A stretch of DNA of 64,000 nucleotides, taken from contig NZ_JAUASW010000001.1 of the NCBI RefSeq assembly GCF_030345705.1, positions 2,542,001 through 2,606,000 of the forward strand, read 5' to 3'. Shown piece after piece: positions 8,204-17,844 of the stretch. The notes below the pieces were generated by a model. It was given only the letters and a program-made list of their open reading frames with translations, was not told the DNA's origin and ran no database searches. Each line of letters begins with the position of its first letter. Position 1 is the stretch's first letter. The DNA comes from Pelomonas sp. SE-A7. GTDB lineage: Bacteria > Pseudomonadota > Gammaproteobacteria > Burkholderiales > Burkholderiaceae_C. The translations under genes and the position numbers were made by a program.

Positions 8204-9084
8204 CCGTTCTGACCCTCGCCAGCTTTCGCGGCAGCGCCAATGTCCAGCCCGCGCGGCTGCTTGTAGCGGTGGTAGCCCCAGAGGTATTGGCCCGGGGCCT
8301 GCAGGATCAAATGTTCCATTGCCTTGTTGATCGCCAGGGCAGCGGATTCTGGCGTGGAATCGGACGCAATCTGTGGCGCGGGTCGCACCCGCACCACATA
8401 ACCACGGCCGCCACTGAGCCGGTCACCCCAAAGCAGCACCGGCACGGCGCCGGTCTGCTGCACCAGGCGGCCGGCCAGGGTCATGGTGTAGGCCTCACGG
8501 CCGAAGAAGGGCACCCAGACGCCCAGGCCCTCCGGCGGCACCTGGTCGGGCAGCAGCCCCACGGTCTGGCCCGAGCGCAGGGCGCGGATCATCTGGCGCA
8601 CGCCTGCCAGGTTGGCCGGGGCGGTCAGCAGACCCGGCCGGGCCCGCGAGGCATCAACGAACTCGCGCATCCAGGGCTTGCGGGCCGGCCGGAACAGCGC
8701 CGTCATCGGCTTGGACGCGCCCCATCGCTCGGCATAGGCCTGGGCGCAGACCTCGAAACAGCCCATGTGCGGCGTCAGCAGCAGCAGGCCCTTGTTCTGG
8801 GCCAGGGCCTGGTCGATCAGCTCCGCCCCATCCCACTGCAGCTTGCTGCCGAGCGGCTGCTGCGGTGGACGCAGCCACAGCCAGGCCGTCTCGGCAATCA
8901 TGCGGCCGGCCGCCGCAATGGCCGGCCGGCCCTGGGCCGGGGCCAGGCCGGCCTGGGCCACGTTGGCAGAGAAGCGGCGGCGGTAGGTGGGCGACAGCAA
9001 CCAGGTCAACCAGCCCGCCCCAGTGCCCAGCACGTGCAAAAGCCGCAGCGGCAGGCGGGACAGCAAACGCATCAGCAAAAACAT
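8200..9084 (-). CDS. Lysophospholipid acyltransferase of the LpxL/HtrB family (copy 1)
   Basis: The start at 9084 (MFLLMRLLSRLPLRLLHV) puts a membrane anchor at the N-terminus and gives 294 residues; longer frames reach into the metK leader and are rejected. Met5 is an alternative start. The active-site motif is HMGCFE (106-111) and the C-terminus reads PGQYLWGYHRYKQPRG, both typical of lipid A secondary acyltransferases. It is the first gene of the minus-strand set and is divergent from metK, with 174 bp between them. It is a diverged paralogue of the next gene. Confidence 0.88.
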   Translation of the reverse strand: MFLLMRLLSRLPLRLLHVLGTGAGWLTWLLSPTYRRRFSANVAQAGLAPAQGRPAIAAAGRMIAETAWLWLRPPQQPLGSKLQWDGAELIDQALAQNKGLLLLTPHMGCFEVCAQAYAERWGASKPMTALFRPARKPWMREFVDASRARPGLLTAPANLAGVRQMIRALRSGQTVGLLPDQVPPEGLGVWVPFFGREAYTMTLAGRLVQQTGAVPVLLWGDRLSGGRGYVVRVRPAPQIASDSTPESAALAINKAMEHLILQAPGQYLWGYHRYKQPRGLDIGAAAKAGEGQNG

Positions 9085-9089
9085 GTTTC

Positions 9090-9095
9090 TATAAT
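9090..9095 (+). promoter_or_regulatory. metK: Candidate -10 element for metK
   Basis: A perfect TATAAT at 9090-9095 stands just ahead of the structured metK leader, so transcription would begin around 9102, within the first helix. No good -35 (TTGACA-like) sequence stands 16-18 bp upstream, which weakens the call. It lies only 6 bp outside the start codon of the divergent acyltransferase gene. Confidence 0.45.
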
Positions 9096-9098
9096 TCG

Positions 9099-9176
9099 CG
9101 CGTCGCCGAGTTAAATGGACAACTTGCGGGGCGACGCGGGAGGAACAAGACTCCCGCCGGGCTGTGTCAAAGCAGC
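9099..9176 (+). promoter_or_regulatory. Structured 5' leader of metK with overlapping hairpins (candidate regulatory RNA)
   Basis: Three helices can be read. Helix A pairs CGCGTCGCC (9099-9107) with GGCGACGCG (9130-9138), a perfect 9 bp, with inner AGTT/AACT (9109-9112, 9121-9124). Helix B pairs GCGGGAG (9136-9142) with CTCCCGC (9151-9157), a perfect 7 bp. Helix C pairs GCTG (9161-9164) with CAGC (9173-9176). A and B share bases 9136-9138 and cannot both be complete. It does not match the SAM riboswitch classes I could compare from memory. The remaining ~80 bp to the start codon shows nothing further. Regulation by SAM or methionine is a hypothesis. Confidence 0.5.
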
Positions 9177-9258
9177 TCAATAAATGCCGCTAAAGCGTTC
9201 GCCGCACCGCTCCACCAGCACCGGCAACGCCGATGGACCCTGAACCCGGAGTGTAAAA

Positions 9259-10440
9259 GTGGCGAACGACTTCCTCTTCACGTCTGAATCTGTCTCTGAA
9301 GGCCACCCCGACAAGGTGGCCGACCAGATCTCGGACGCCATCCTCGATGCGATCTTCCAGCAGGACCCGCGCTCGCGCGTGGCCGCCGAGACCCTGTGCA
9401 ACACTGGCCTCGTGGTGCTGGCGGGCGAGATCACGACCAATGCGCATGTGGACTACATCCAGGTGGCGCGCGACACGATCAAGCGCATCGGCTACGACAA
9501 CACCGAATACGGCATCGACTACAAGGGCTGCGCCGTGCTGGTGGCCTACGACAAGCAGTCGAACGACATCGCCCAGGGCGTGGACCACGCCAGCGACGAC
9601 CATCTGAACACCGGCGCCGGTGACCAAGGCCTGATGTTCGGCTACGCCTGCGACGAGACGCCCGAGCTGATGCCCGCGCCTATCTACTACGCCCACCGCC
9701 TCGTCGAGCGCCAGGCCCAGTTGCGCAAGGACGGCCGCCTACCCTTCCTGCGTCCGGACGCCAAGAGCCAGGTGACCATGCGCTATGTGGACGGCAAGCC
9801 GCACAGCATCGACACCGTGGTGCTGTCCACCCAGCATTCGCCCGAGATGAGCCTGGGCGACAAGATGACCGACGCCTTCTACGAGGCGATCCGCGAGGAG
9901 CTGATCAAGCCGGTGCTGCCCAAGGACTGGCTGACGCCCGACACCAAGTACCTGATCAACCCGACCGGTCGCTTCGTCATCGGCGGCCCGCAGGGCGACT
10001 GCGGCCTGACCGGCCGCAAGATCATCGTCGACACCTACGGCGGCGCCTGCCCGCACGGCGGTGGCGCCTTCTCGGGCAAGGACCCGACCAAGGTCGACCG
10101 CTCGGCCGCCTACGCCGCCCGCTACGTGGCCAAGAACATCGTGGCCGCCGGCCTGGCCCGCCAGTGCCAGATCCAGGTCGCCTACGCCATCGGCGTGGCC
10201 CGCCCCATGAACGTCACGGTCTACACCGAAGGCACGGGCGTCATCCCCGACGACAAGATCGCCAAGCTGGTGAACGAGCATTTCGACCTGCGTCCCAAGG
10301 GCATCATCCAGATGCTGGACCTGCTGCGCCCGATCTACTCCAAGACGGCGGCCTACGGCCACTTTGGCCGCGAGGAGCCTGAGTTTTCTTGGGAGCGTAC
10401 GGACAAGGCCCAGGCGCTGCGTGTAGCGGCCGGGCTGTAA
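9259..10440 (+). CDS. metK: S-adenosylmethionine synthetase
   Basis: The 393-residue protein begins FLFTSESVSEGHPDKVADQI and contains the family motifs GAGDQGLMFGYA and GGGAFSGKDPTKVDRSAAY. It makes SAM from methionine and ATP in the cytoplasm. The start codon is GTG at 9259, preceded by GGAG at 9248-9251 with a 7-nt spacer; no nearer ATG fits the family N-terminus. It follows a structured leader and ends before a strong terminator, so it is probably a single-gene unit. Confidence 0.97.
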   Translation: MANDFLFTSESVSEGHPDKVADQISDAILDAIFQQDPRSRVAAETLCNTGLVVLAGEITTNAHVDYIQVARDTIKRIGYDNTEYGIDYKGCAVLVAYDKQSNDIAQGVDHASDDHLNTGAGDQGLMFGYACDETPELMPAPIYYAHRLVERQAQLRKDGRLPFLRPDAKSQVTMRYVDGKPHSIDTVVLSTQHSPEMSLGDKMTDAFYEAIREELIKPVLPKDWLTPDTKYLINPTGRFVIGGPQGDCGLTGRKIIVDTYGGACPHGGGAFSGKDPTKVDRSAAYAARYVAKNIVAAGLARQCQIQVAYAIGVARPMNVTVYTEGTGVIPDDKIAKLVNEHFDLRPKGIIQMLDLLRPIYSKTAAYGHFGREEPEFSWERTDKAQALRVAAGL

Positions 10441-10481
10441 GGCCCGGCGTTTGCGCCAGCAAACCCTGGGGCTTGGGGCGG

Positions 10482-10560
10482 CGCTCATATCGCTTGCGAT
10501 GTGAGCGGCGACCACAAGGCTGCATCGCCAATCGCAAGGGCCACTTCGGTGGCCCTTTTT
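10482..10560 (+). terminator. Intrinsic terminator after metK, preceded by a second hairpin
   Basis: AAGGGCCAC (10536-10544), loop TTCG, then GTGGCCCTTTTT (10549-10560) forms a GC-rich stem with a stable tetraloop and a T tract: a standard rho-independent terminator. A separate hairpin just upstream pairs CGCTCA at 10482-10487 with TGAGCG at 10502-10507 and may add insulation. The unit ends 25 bp before the next gene. Confidence 0.85.
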
Positions 10561-10585
10561 CATTTCCTCTGCACAATCGGCCGCC

Positions 10586-11197
10586 ATGACAAGCAGCCGC
10601 CCCCTGCAACTCACCGCCGCCGCCAGCCTCGCCCTGCTGACTTTCAGCTACTTCGGCGCCTATGACCGTGCCACCTGGTGGATGGAAGTGGCGCCGGTGC
10701 TGATCGTCTGGCCGCTGCTGCTGGCCACGCACAAGCGCTTCCCAATCACGCCGCTGTTGCTGGCCCTGGTCTTCGTCCACGCGGCCATCCTGATGCTGGG
10801 CGGGCACTACAGCTACGCCCGCGTGCCGCTGGGCTTCTGGATGCAGGAGGGGTTCGGCCTTGCGCGCAATCCGTATGACGGCATCGGCCACCTGGCCCAG
10901 GGCTTCATCCCGGCCATCGCGGCACGCGAGCTGCTGCTGCGCAAGACACCGCTGCAGGCCGGCGCCTGGACCTTCAGCCTGGTCACCGCCGTCTGCCTGG
11001 CGATCAGCGCGATCTACGAGCTGATCGAATGGGGCGCGGCCGTGGTCCTGGGCCAGGGGGCGGATGAATTCCTGGGCACGCAAGGCGACCCCTGGGACAC
11101 GCAGAAGGACATGGCCCTGGCCTGGCTGGGCGCGCTGCTGGCCCAAGGGCTGCTGGCGCGCTGGCACGACCGGCAACTGGAGAGACTCCGCCCATGA
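10586..11197 (+). CDS. DUF2238 (YjdF-like) integral membrane protein
   Basis: The 203-residue protein has about five or six hydrophobic helices and the DUF2238 signatures HYSYARVPLGFW, RNPYDGIGHLAQGF and GDPWDTQKDMALA. Conserved charged residues inside the membrane region (YDGIGH, YELIEWG, DPWDTQKD) suggest an enzyme or transporter, but no function is established for the family. It overlaps the downstream YcaQ-like gene by 4 bp (ATGA), so the two are translationally coupled. Confidence 0.85.
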   Translation: MTSSRPLQLTAAASLALLTFSYFGAYDRATWWMEVAPVLIVWPLLLATHKRFPITPLLLALVFVHAAILMLGGHYSYARVPLGFWMQEGFGLARNPYDGIGHLAQGFIPAIAARELLLRKTPLQAGAWTFSLVTAVCLAISAIYELIEWGAAVVLGQGADEFLGTQGDPWDTQKDMALAWLGALLAQGLLARWHDRQLERLRP

Positions 11198-12291
11198 AGG
11201 CACCGACCCTCGAGGAGCTGCGCCGCTATGCATTGGCACGCACCCTTTTCAAACCCACCACGTTGCCCACCGCCATCAAGAAGCTGGGCTTCGTCCAGGC
11301 CGACCCGATGCGGGCCCCGGCCCGGGCCCAGGACCTGATCCTCAGGCTCAGGGTCAAGGACTATGTGGCCGGCCAGCTGGAGCAGCGCTACCCGCGCCTC
11401 GCTGTCGAGGAAGACTGCTTCGTCAACTACGGCTTCCTGCCGCGCGAGACCCTGGCGCTGATGCATCCGCGCACGCCGCGCAAGCCCTGGGACGCGCAGC
11501 GCGAGCAGCATGCGCAGGAGCTGCTCGATTTCGTGCGCCGCCATGGCCCCACCCATCCCACCGAAGTGCTGGACGAGTTCGCCCACCATGGCCGCATGCC
11601 GGGCTACTGGGGCGGCGAGCTCAACATCAGCACCCAGCTGCTGGACGGCCTGCACTACCGCGGCAAGTTGCGGGTCAAGCGGCGCGACAGCGGCACGCGT
11701 GTCTACGAAGCCGTGAACCATCCCGAGGCCGACGACAGCCCGGCCGCCCGCAAGGCGTGCGCCGAGGCCTTGCTCGACAAGGTCGTGGCGCTCTATGCGC
11801 CACTACCGGCGGCCAGCCTCGGCTACCTGACCACGCTGCTGCGCTACGGCGCACCGCATCTGCAGGCCGAGACCCGCGCCGTCTGCAAGGCGGCCAAGGA
11901 CCGCTATGCCCATGCCCAGATCGACGGCGAGACCTGGTACTGGCCGCTGGACGAGAACCCGCGCTCGCGCCGGCACCAGGCACCGCAGGGCAAGGTGACC
12001 CTGCTGGCCCCGTTCGATCCGGTGGTCTGGGACCGCCGGCGCTTCGAGCGCTTCTGGGGCTGGGAGTACCGCTTCGAGGCCTACACGCCGGCCCACAAGC
12101 GCACCATGGGCCACTACGCCCTGCCCCTGCTGTGGGGCGAGGAAATCATCGGCTGGGCCAATCTGCGCCTAGACAAGGGCCGGCTGCGCCACGAGCTGGG
12201 CTTCATTGAAAAACGCCCTGCCGGCGCCCTGTTCAAGGACGCCGTGCAGGGCGAGCTGGAAGCGATGAAGCGGTTCTTAGCGCTTGCCTAG
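11194..12291 (+). CDS. YcaQ/AlkZ-like winged-helix DNA glycosylase family protein (DUF1006)
   Basis: The 365-residue protein belongs to the HTH_42 family, whose characterised members YcaQ and AlkZ remove bulky alkylated bases and unhook DNA interstrand crosslinks. The residues QAD at 35-37 fit the Q-x-D active-site motif of the YcaQ branch. Other typical stretches are YWGGELNISTQLLDGLHYRG and LLAPFDPVVWDRRR. It overlaps the DUF2238 gene by 4 bp upstream and the convergent lipoprotein gene by 15 bp at its 3' end. The crosslink-repair role is inferred from family. Confidence 0.83.
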   Translation: MKAPTLEELRRYALARTLFKPTTLPTAIKKLGFVQADPMRAPARAQDLILRLRVKDYVAGQLEQRYPRLAVEEDCFVNYGFLPRETLALMHPRTPRKPWDAQREQHAQELLDFVRRHGPTHPTEVLDEFAHHGRMPGYWGGELNISTQLLDGLHYRGKLRVKRRDSGTRVYEAVNHPEADDSPAARKACAEALLDKVVALYAPLPAASLGYLTTLLRYGAPHLQAETRAVCKAAKDRYAHAQIDGETWYWPLDENPRSRRHQAPQGKVTLLAPFDPVVWDRRRFERFWGWEYRFEAYTPAHKRTMGHYALPLLWGEEIIGWANLRLDKGRLRHELGFIEKRPAGALFKDAVQGELEAMKRFLALA

Positions 12292-14343
12292 CCAGCGCTC
12301 AACCTGGCGATGGCCCTCCTCGCGATCCTTGGCGCGGCGGGCCCATTGGGCCAGGCGGCCGGCCGCCTCGTACTCGGCCCGGTAGTCGGCCTCCTGCGGC
12401 TTGATCAGCACCACGGAGCCGCTCGGCACCGGCCCATTGATCACCAGGTTGTCGGTCCAGCTGGCGCCCACGCGCATGGGCTTGGGTGCGGGCAGGGTGT
12501 CGAAGTCGCCGGCCGTCATCCAGGGCACGACCTTGGCCGCCACCAGCTTCAGGCGAGGCCGCAGGCTGGACTCGCCGATCCGCCCGCGCTGGCCCCAGCG
12601 GACATCGCCGAGGACCAGGTTGCCACTGGCATCACGCGGCACGAAGGCCACGTCGCGGTAGACACCCAGACGCAGGCTCATCAGCGACTCTTCCACCGTC
12701 ATCGCCATGTCTTCGCGCAAGGTGTAGTAGGCGTAGATGTCGGTGGCCAGGTCGGCGGCAAACCAATCGCCGACCTGGCCGGCCGTGACGGCCTTCTGCG
12801 CGGCCGACGCCGCGGTGCCGCCGAACTTGACGTCGGCCAAGGCGTCCAGGTCGCGGTTCTTGAGCGGATAGGCGCCGTCCATCAGGTCCGAAACCAGGCG
12901 CCGGTTGGCATAGCGATAGCCAACCGCATAGGCACCGATCGTCTGGCCCGGCTGCTGGTTCAGCAGCTCGAAGGTTTCCACAGGCAGGAAGTCGCCCGCA
13001 TGCGAGAGCTCGTGATAGAGCAGCCAGCCCATGTCGCCAAGCAGGTCGTCCATGCTGCGGGTCGCACGGCGCGTCGCGCTGTAGTTGGTCATGAAGTACT
13101 GGTTGGACTTCACATAGCGCCACAGGTCCTGGAAGGCCAGGCCCTGGCTGTAGGCCTCGCGGTAGTCCGGCGCCTCGTCAATTGTGTCGCGCTCGCCGGC
13201 CTCGATCCAGATGTTGTCGGCATCCAGGTAGATCGCCCCGGTGTAGGGGTTGTAGAAGGACGGCCGGACATGCGAGCCGATCACCACGGCCGTGGTGCTC
13301 ATCAGCATGCGCCGGAAGTCGCCGCGCGCATCATGGACCTGCAGGAACTTCTCGAAGTTCTTGCCCTGCCAGTCGTGCGACACCAGCACGCGATTCATCA
13401 CCTGCTCGATGCTCGGCAGATTGCCGTTCGTTTCCTGCCCCAACAACGGCAGGCGGGACACGCTGCACAGCTCGTAGGTGCGAATCGCCGCGTTGTAGAC
13501 GCAGTCAGCCAGCACCGGTGCGTAGGCGCTGGTCGAGCGATAGGCATGGACACGCGAGACATGCCGGTCCGACCAGACGTAGTTGTTGTTCGCCGCCGGC
13601 GCCTGGTCGTACTTTTCGACCAGCACGATCACGTCCTGGCTGTCGCTGCCGCTGGCGGTCTGCACCGTGGCGCGGAAGCGCAGCAGCGTGTCCTGGCTCA
13701 CCGTGGGAGCGACGAACTGGCGGGCCGAGCTGTCGACCGACTCCAGGCTCACCGTCGGCCCGTCGAGCTGGGTCCAACTCACGCTCTGCACCGTCTCGCC
13801 CGTCGTGGACCAGGCGCGGATCGAGGCCTTGCCGCCCATGCGCACCGCCTGGTGGTTGCGGACGATGGCCTTGGCCGGCGTGGCCGGTGCCGTGATGTCC
13901 AGGGTCACGTCACGCGTCTGCGCCGCACCGGCCACGTCGGTATAGCTGACGCGGAAGCCATAGCTGCCGGCCGTCGTCGGCTCGAAATGGATGACCTGGG
14001 TCTGGGCACTCAGCAGGCTGACCGCCGGGCCGCTGGTCTGGGTCCACTGCAGATTGCTGATCGGACCCGAGCAGCCGGCGATGGCCGCTGCGGCCTGCTT
14101 GCCGACCAGCGGGCCTTCGATCAGCACCTGGGCCGAAGGCGTGCCGGCCGAGCAGACCAGGTTCGTAGGTTGGGTGGGTTGGGTGGGCTGCGTCGGTTGG
14201 GTGGGCTGCGTCGGTTGGGTGGGCTGCGTGGTCGAACCGCCTCCGGATCCACCGCCGCCGCCACAGGCCGCCAACAACACTGCGGCCGCCATGGCCGTTG
14301 CACAGGCGCCTGCCCGCATCCCCTGGTATTTCTTCAACTGCAT
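12277..14343 (-). CDS. Large lipoprotein with PKD-like domains and an HExxH motif
   Basis: The 688-residue protein has a lipoprotein signal peptide (LLAAC, lipid-modified Cys27) followed by a glycine run, a (TQP)7 linker, and two Ig/PKD-like beta domains (about 70-150 and 160-245; WTQTSGPAVSLL and WTQLDGPTVSLE). The C-terminal ~430 residues are unrecognised but contain LLYHELSHAGDF, with HELSH at 444-448, as in zinc metallopeptidases. The third metal ligand is not obvious. It is probably a surface-tethered peptidase. The gene is convergent with the YcaQ-like gene and divergent from ahcY. Confidence 0.72.
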   Translation of the reverse strand: MQLKKYQGMRAGACATAMAAAVLLAACGGGGGSGGGSTTQPTQPTQPTQPTQPTQPTQPTNLVCSAGTPSAQVLIEGPLVGKQAAAAIAGCSGPISNLQWTQTSGPAVSLLSAQTQVIHFEPTTAGSYGFRVSYTDVAGAAQTRDVTLDITAPATPAKAIVRNHQAVRMGGKASIRAWSTTGETVQSVSWTQLDGPTVSLESVDSSARQFVAPTVSQDTLLRFRATVQTASGSDSQDVIVLVEKYDQAPAANNNYVWSDRHVSRVHAYRSTSAYAPVLADCVYNAAIRTYELCSVSRLPLLGQETNGNLPSIEQVMNRVLVSHDWQGKNFEKFLQVHDARGDFRRMLMSTTAVVIGSHVRPSFYNPYTGAIYLDADNIWIEAGERDTIDEAPDYREAYSQGLAFQDLWRYVKSNQYFMTNYSATRRATRSMDDLLGDMGWLLYHELSHAGDFLPVETFELLNQQPGQTIGAYAVGYRYANRRLVSDLMDGAYPLKNRDLDALADVKFGGTAASAAQKAVTAGQVGDWFAADLATDIYAYYTLREDMAMTVEESLMSLRLGVYRDVAFVPRDASGNLVLGDVRWGQRGRIGESSLRPRLKLVAAKVVPWMTAGDFDTLPAPKPMRVGASWTDNLVINGPVPSGSVVLIKPQEADYRAEYEAAGRLAQWARRAKDREEGHRQVERWLGKR
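14167..14229. repeat. Tandem repeat encoding (TQP)7
   Basis: Seven 9-bp units encode Thr-Gln-Pro. The last three pairs form near-identical 18-bp copies, GGGTTGGGTGGGCTGCGT-like, at 14176-14193, 14194-14211 and 14212-14229 on the plus strand; copies 2 and 3 are identical. Units keep frame, so changes in copy number would lengthen or shorten the linker without breaking the gene. The stretch is G-rich on the plus strand. Confidence 0.85.
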
Positions 14344-14490
14344 GACTCCCTCTGATCATTGATGGTCGGGCCGAACGGCCCAGGTGCGTCGCCGTCCCAA
14401 CCGGCCGCCCTTGTTTTTTTGATGCGCGCGGATTTTCACACCAATGCGCCCTGGGACCGGCCCAGGTTCGGCATAATCGCGCCCTGACCC

Positions 14491-14583
14491 AAGGGGCGCT
14501 GCAACCGGACCTGAGACCCAGGATCCCGGCCAGGCTTGGGACGCTCCCCGCGACCGTGCGGGGACCTGGCAACGGCGCTCACC
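14491..14583 (+). ncRNA. S-adenosylhomocysteine (SAH) riboswitch
   Basis: The element lies ahead of ahcY and has the class hallmarks: conserved 5' strand GGGGCGCTGCAACC (14493-14506), which closes P1 with GGCGCTCACC (14574-14583; core pairing 14494-14499 with 14575-14580); P2 pairing GGACCTG (14507-14513) with CAGGATCC (14519-14526); and a helix GCCAGG/CCTGGC (14529-14534, 14565-14570) capped by CCCCGC/GCGGGG (14546-14551, 14558-14563). In this class SAH binding turns on genes that remove SAH. Assigned from memory of the consensus and from gene context; a covariance-model match would confirm. Confidence 0.88.
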
Positions 14584-14648
14584 TACCGATCCGGCGTGGG
14601 TGAGTGAAGGATGCTCTGGCCACGCTGGTCTCTCTGAAGGAGCCCCGC

Positions 14649-16073
<1,425 letters not shown>

Positions 16074-16085
16074 TCGAGAGAACGG

Positions 16086-16835
16086 ATGCGTGCCGACCAG
16101 CTGCTGCTGAGCCGCGGGCTCGCTCCCTCTCGCTCGGCCGCCCAGCGGCTGATCGAGAGCGGCGCGGTGCTGCGCGCGGCCGGCAGCCCGGTGCGCAAGG
16201 CCGGCGAAGACGTGCCCGAGCACGAGGAGCTGCGGGTCACGGACGACGCCGAGCTGCGCTATGTCTCGCGCGGCGGGCTGAAGCTGGAAGGTGCGCTGGC
16301 CACCACCGGCATCAAGGTCCAAGGGTTCACGGTGCTGGACATGGGCCAGAGCACCGGCGGCTTCACGGACTGCCTGCTGAAAGGCGGCGCAGAGAAAGTC
16401 GTCGGCGTCGACGTGGGCCATGGCCAGCTGCATGCCTCTCTGGCGAACGACCCGCGGGTCGTTCTGCTTGAGGGCCTGCATGTGCGCGAGCTGGCTAGCT
16501 CAGGCTTGCAAGCGCACAAGCCGGCCGGCGGCTTCCGGCTGATCGTCGGCGACCTCAGCTTCATCTCCATGCTGGGCTCGCTGGCCCAGCTGGCGCCCTG
16601 GCTGGCGGCCGATGGCCAGCTGCTGCTGCTGATCAAGCCGCAGTTCGAGCTCGGCCCCAAGGCCTTGAACAAGGGCGGCCTGGTCAAGGACAAGGCCCAG
16701 TACGCCGAGCTGGAGCAGCAGGCTAGAGCGGCCGTGGCGGCCCAGGGCTGGCAATGGCAGGGCTGGTTCGACAGCAGCATCACCGGCGGTGACGGCAACC
16801 GCGAATTCTTCCTGTGGGCCTCGGCCGCAGCCTGA
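16086..16835 (+). CDS. tlyA: TlyA family RNA methyltransferase (S4 plus FtsJ domains)
   Basis: The 249-residue protein has an N-terminal S4 RNA-binding domain (about 1-60) and an FtsJ-like SAM domain (VLDMGQSTGGFTDCLL near 86-101, VGVDVGHGQLH, IVGDLSFISM). Characterised TlyA proteins 2'-O-methylate cytidines in 16S and 23S rRNA; the name hemolysin is historical. It lies 12 bp after ahcY, so a SAM user is made beside the enzyme that clears its by-product. The symbol rests on family membership. Confidence 0.88.
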   Translation: MRADQLLLSRGLAPSRSAAQRLIESGAVLRAAGSPVRKAGEDVPEHEELRVTDDAELRYVSRGGLKLEGALATTGIKVQGFTVLDMGQSTGGFTDCLLKGGAEKVVGVDVGHGQLHASLANDPRVVLLEGLHVRELASSGLQAHKPAGGFRLIVGDLSFISMLGSLAQLAPWLAADGQLLLLIKPQFELGPKALNKGGLVKDKAQYAELEQQARAAVAAQGWQWQGWFDSSITGGDGNREFFLWASAAA

Positions 16836-16867
16836 AGCCAAGACGAACAAGACAAGGACCGACGAGC

Positions 16868-17710
16868 ATGACGACCCCTGCAGTGAGTTTCGAGTTCTTC
16901 CCGCCCAACACCCCGGTGGGCAGCGAGAAGCTGAAGACCGTGGTGCAGGAACTGGGAGCGCTGAACCCGCACTATTTCAGCGTCACCTACGGCGCCGGCG
17001 GTTCGACCCGCGACAAGACCCTGGCCACGGTGACGGACATCGCCGCCACCGGCCACGAGGCTGCGCCCCATTTGTCCTGCGTGGGCTCGACCCGCGAAAG
17101 CATCGCCGAGATCCTGGCCACCTACCGGGCCCAGAACATCCGCCGCATCGTCGCCTTGCGCGGCGACCTGCCCAGCGGCACGGCCACGGCCGGTGAATTC
17201 CGCTATGCCTCCGAGCTGGTCAGCTTCATCCGCGAGACCCAAGGCGCGGACTGGACCCTGGAGGTCGCGGCCTATCCCGAGTACCACCCGCAGCAGCGCT
17301 ACGCCGCCAAGGACCTGCAGCACTTCGCCGACAAGATGAAGGCCGGTGCCGACGGCGCGATCACACAGTTCTTCTTCAATGCCGACGCCTACTTCCACTT
17401 CGTCGAGCAGGCGCGCAAGCTGGGAGTTGCGCAGCCGATAGTCCCGGGCATCATGCCCTTCCACAACTACGCCCGCATCGCCCAGTTCGCAGCCCGCGAC
17501 GGCATCGACATTCCGCGCTGGGTAGCGCTGAAGATGGAGGGCTACATGGACGACGTGGCCTCGATCCGCGCCTTCGGCCTGGACGTGATCGCCGGCCTGT
17601 GCGAGCGCCTGATAGCCCAGGGCGTGCCGGGCATCCACTTCTACACGCTCAACCAGTCGGCGCTGACGCTGGAGTTGTGCAGGCGCCTCGGCCTCGGTCA
17701 AGAAGCTTGA
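16868..17710 (+). CDS. metF: Methylenetetrahydrofolate reductase
   Basis: The 280-residue protein starts at the ATG giving MTTPAVSFEFFPPNTPVGS; EFFPP is the family N-terminal motif. SVTYGAGGSTRD, VALRGDLP and IPGIMPFHNYA are further signatures of the flavin-dependent TIM barrel. It makes 5-methyltetrahydrofolate for methionine synthase, closing the methyl cycle with AhcY and MetK. It is the third gene after the SAH riboswitch, so it may share that control. No metE or metH is in the window. Confidence 0.95.
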   Translation: MTTPAVSFEFFPPNTPVGSEKLKTVVQELGALNPHYFSVTYGAGGSTRDKTLATVTDIAATGHEAAPHLSCVGSTRESIAEILATYRAQNIRRIVALRGDLPSGTATAGEFRYASELVSFIRETQGADWTLEVAAYPEYHPQQRYAAKDLQHFADKMKAGADGAITQFFFNADAYFHFVEQARKLGVAQPIVPGIMPFHNYARIAQFAARDGIDIPRWVALKMEGYMDDVASIRAFGLDVIAGLCERLIAQGVPGIHFYTLNQSALTLELCRRLGLGQEA

Positions 17711-17712
17711 TC

Positions 17713-17764
17713 TGACACAAGCGTCCTGCGCGGGACGCAAACGTGGCCCAGGGCCCTTGTGTCA
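17713..17764. other. Possible three-way-junction inverted repeat after metF
   Basis: TGACACAAG (17713-17721) pairs perfectly with CTTGTGTCA (17756-17764). Inside are GCGTCC/GGACGC (17721-17726, 17733-17738) and GGCC/GGCC around CAG (17745-17748, 17752-17755). The three stems nearly fill the 52 bp, as in a three-way junction. There is no T tract, so it is not a standard terminator. It could be a processed 3' structure of the ahcY operon or part of the ompW leader. Confidence 0.4.
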
Positions 17765-17794
17765 CCTCAAGGGCCGGCACTTTGCGCAGCGATG

Positions 17795-17839
17795 CAATGA
17801 CTGCTGACGGGAATGTTCCCGCAGATCCAGGAGTCATTG
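17795..17839 (+). promoter_or_regulatory. Hairpin reaching the ompW ribosome-binding site
   Basis: CAATGACT (17795-17802) pairs with AGTCATTG (17832-17839), enclosing CTG/CAG (17804-17806, 17822-17824) and CGGGAA/TTCCCG (17808-17813, 17816-17821). The Shine-Dalgarno AGGAG (17829-17833) has its last two bases in the outer helix. This could limit ompW translation until melted or bound. The pairing is direct; the regulatory effect is inferred. Confidence 0.4.
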
Positions 17840-17844
17840 ACATC

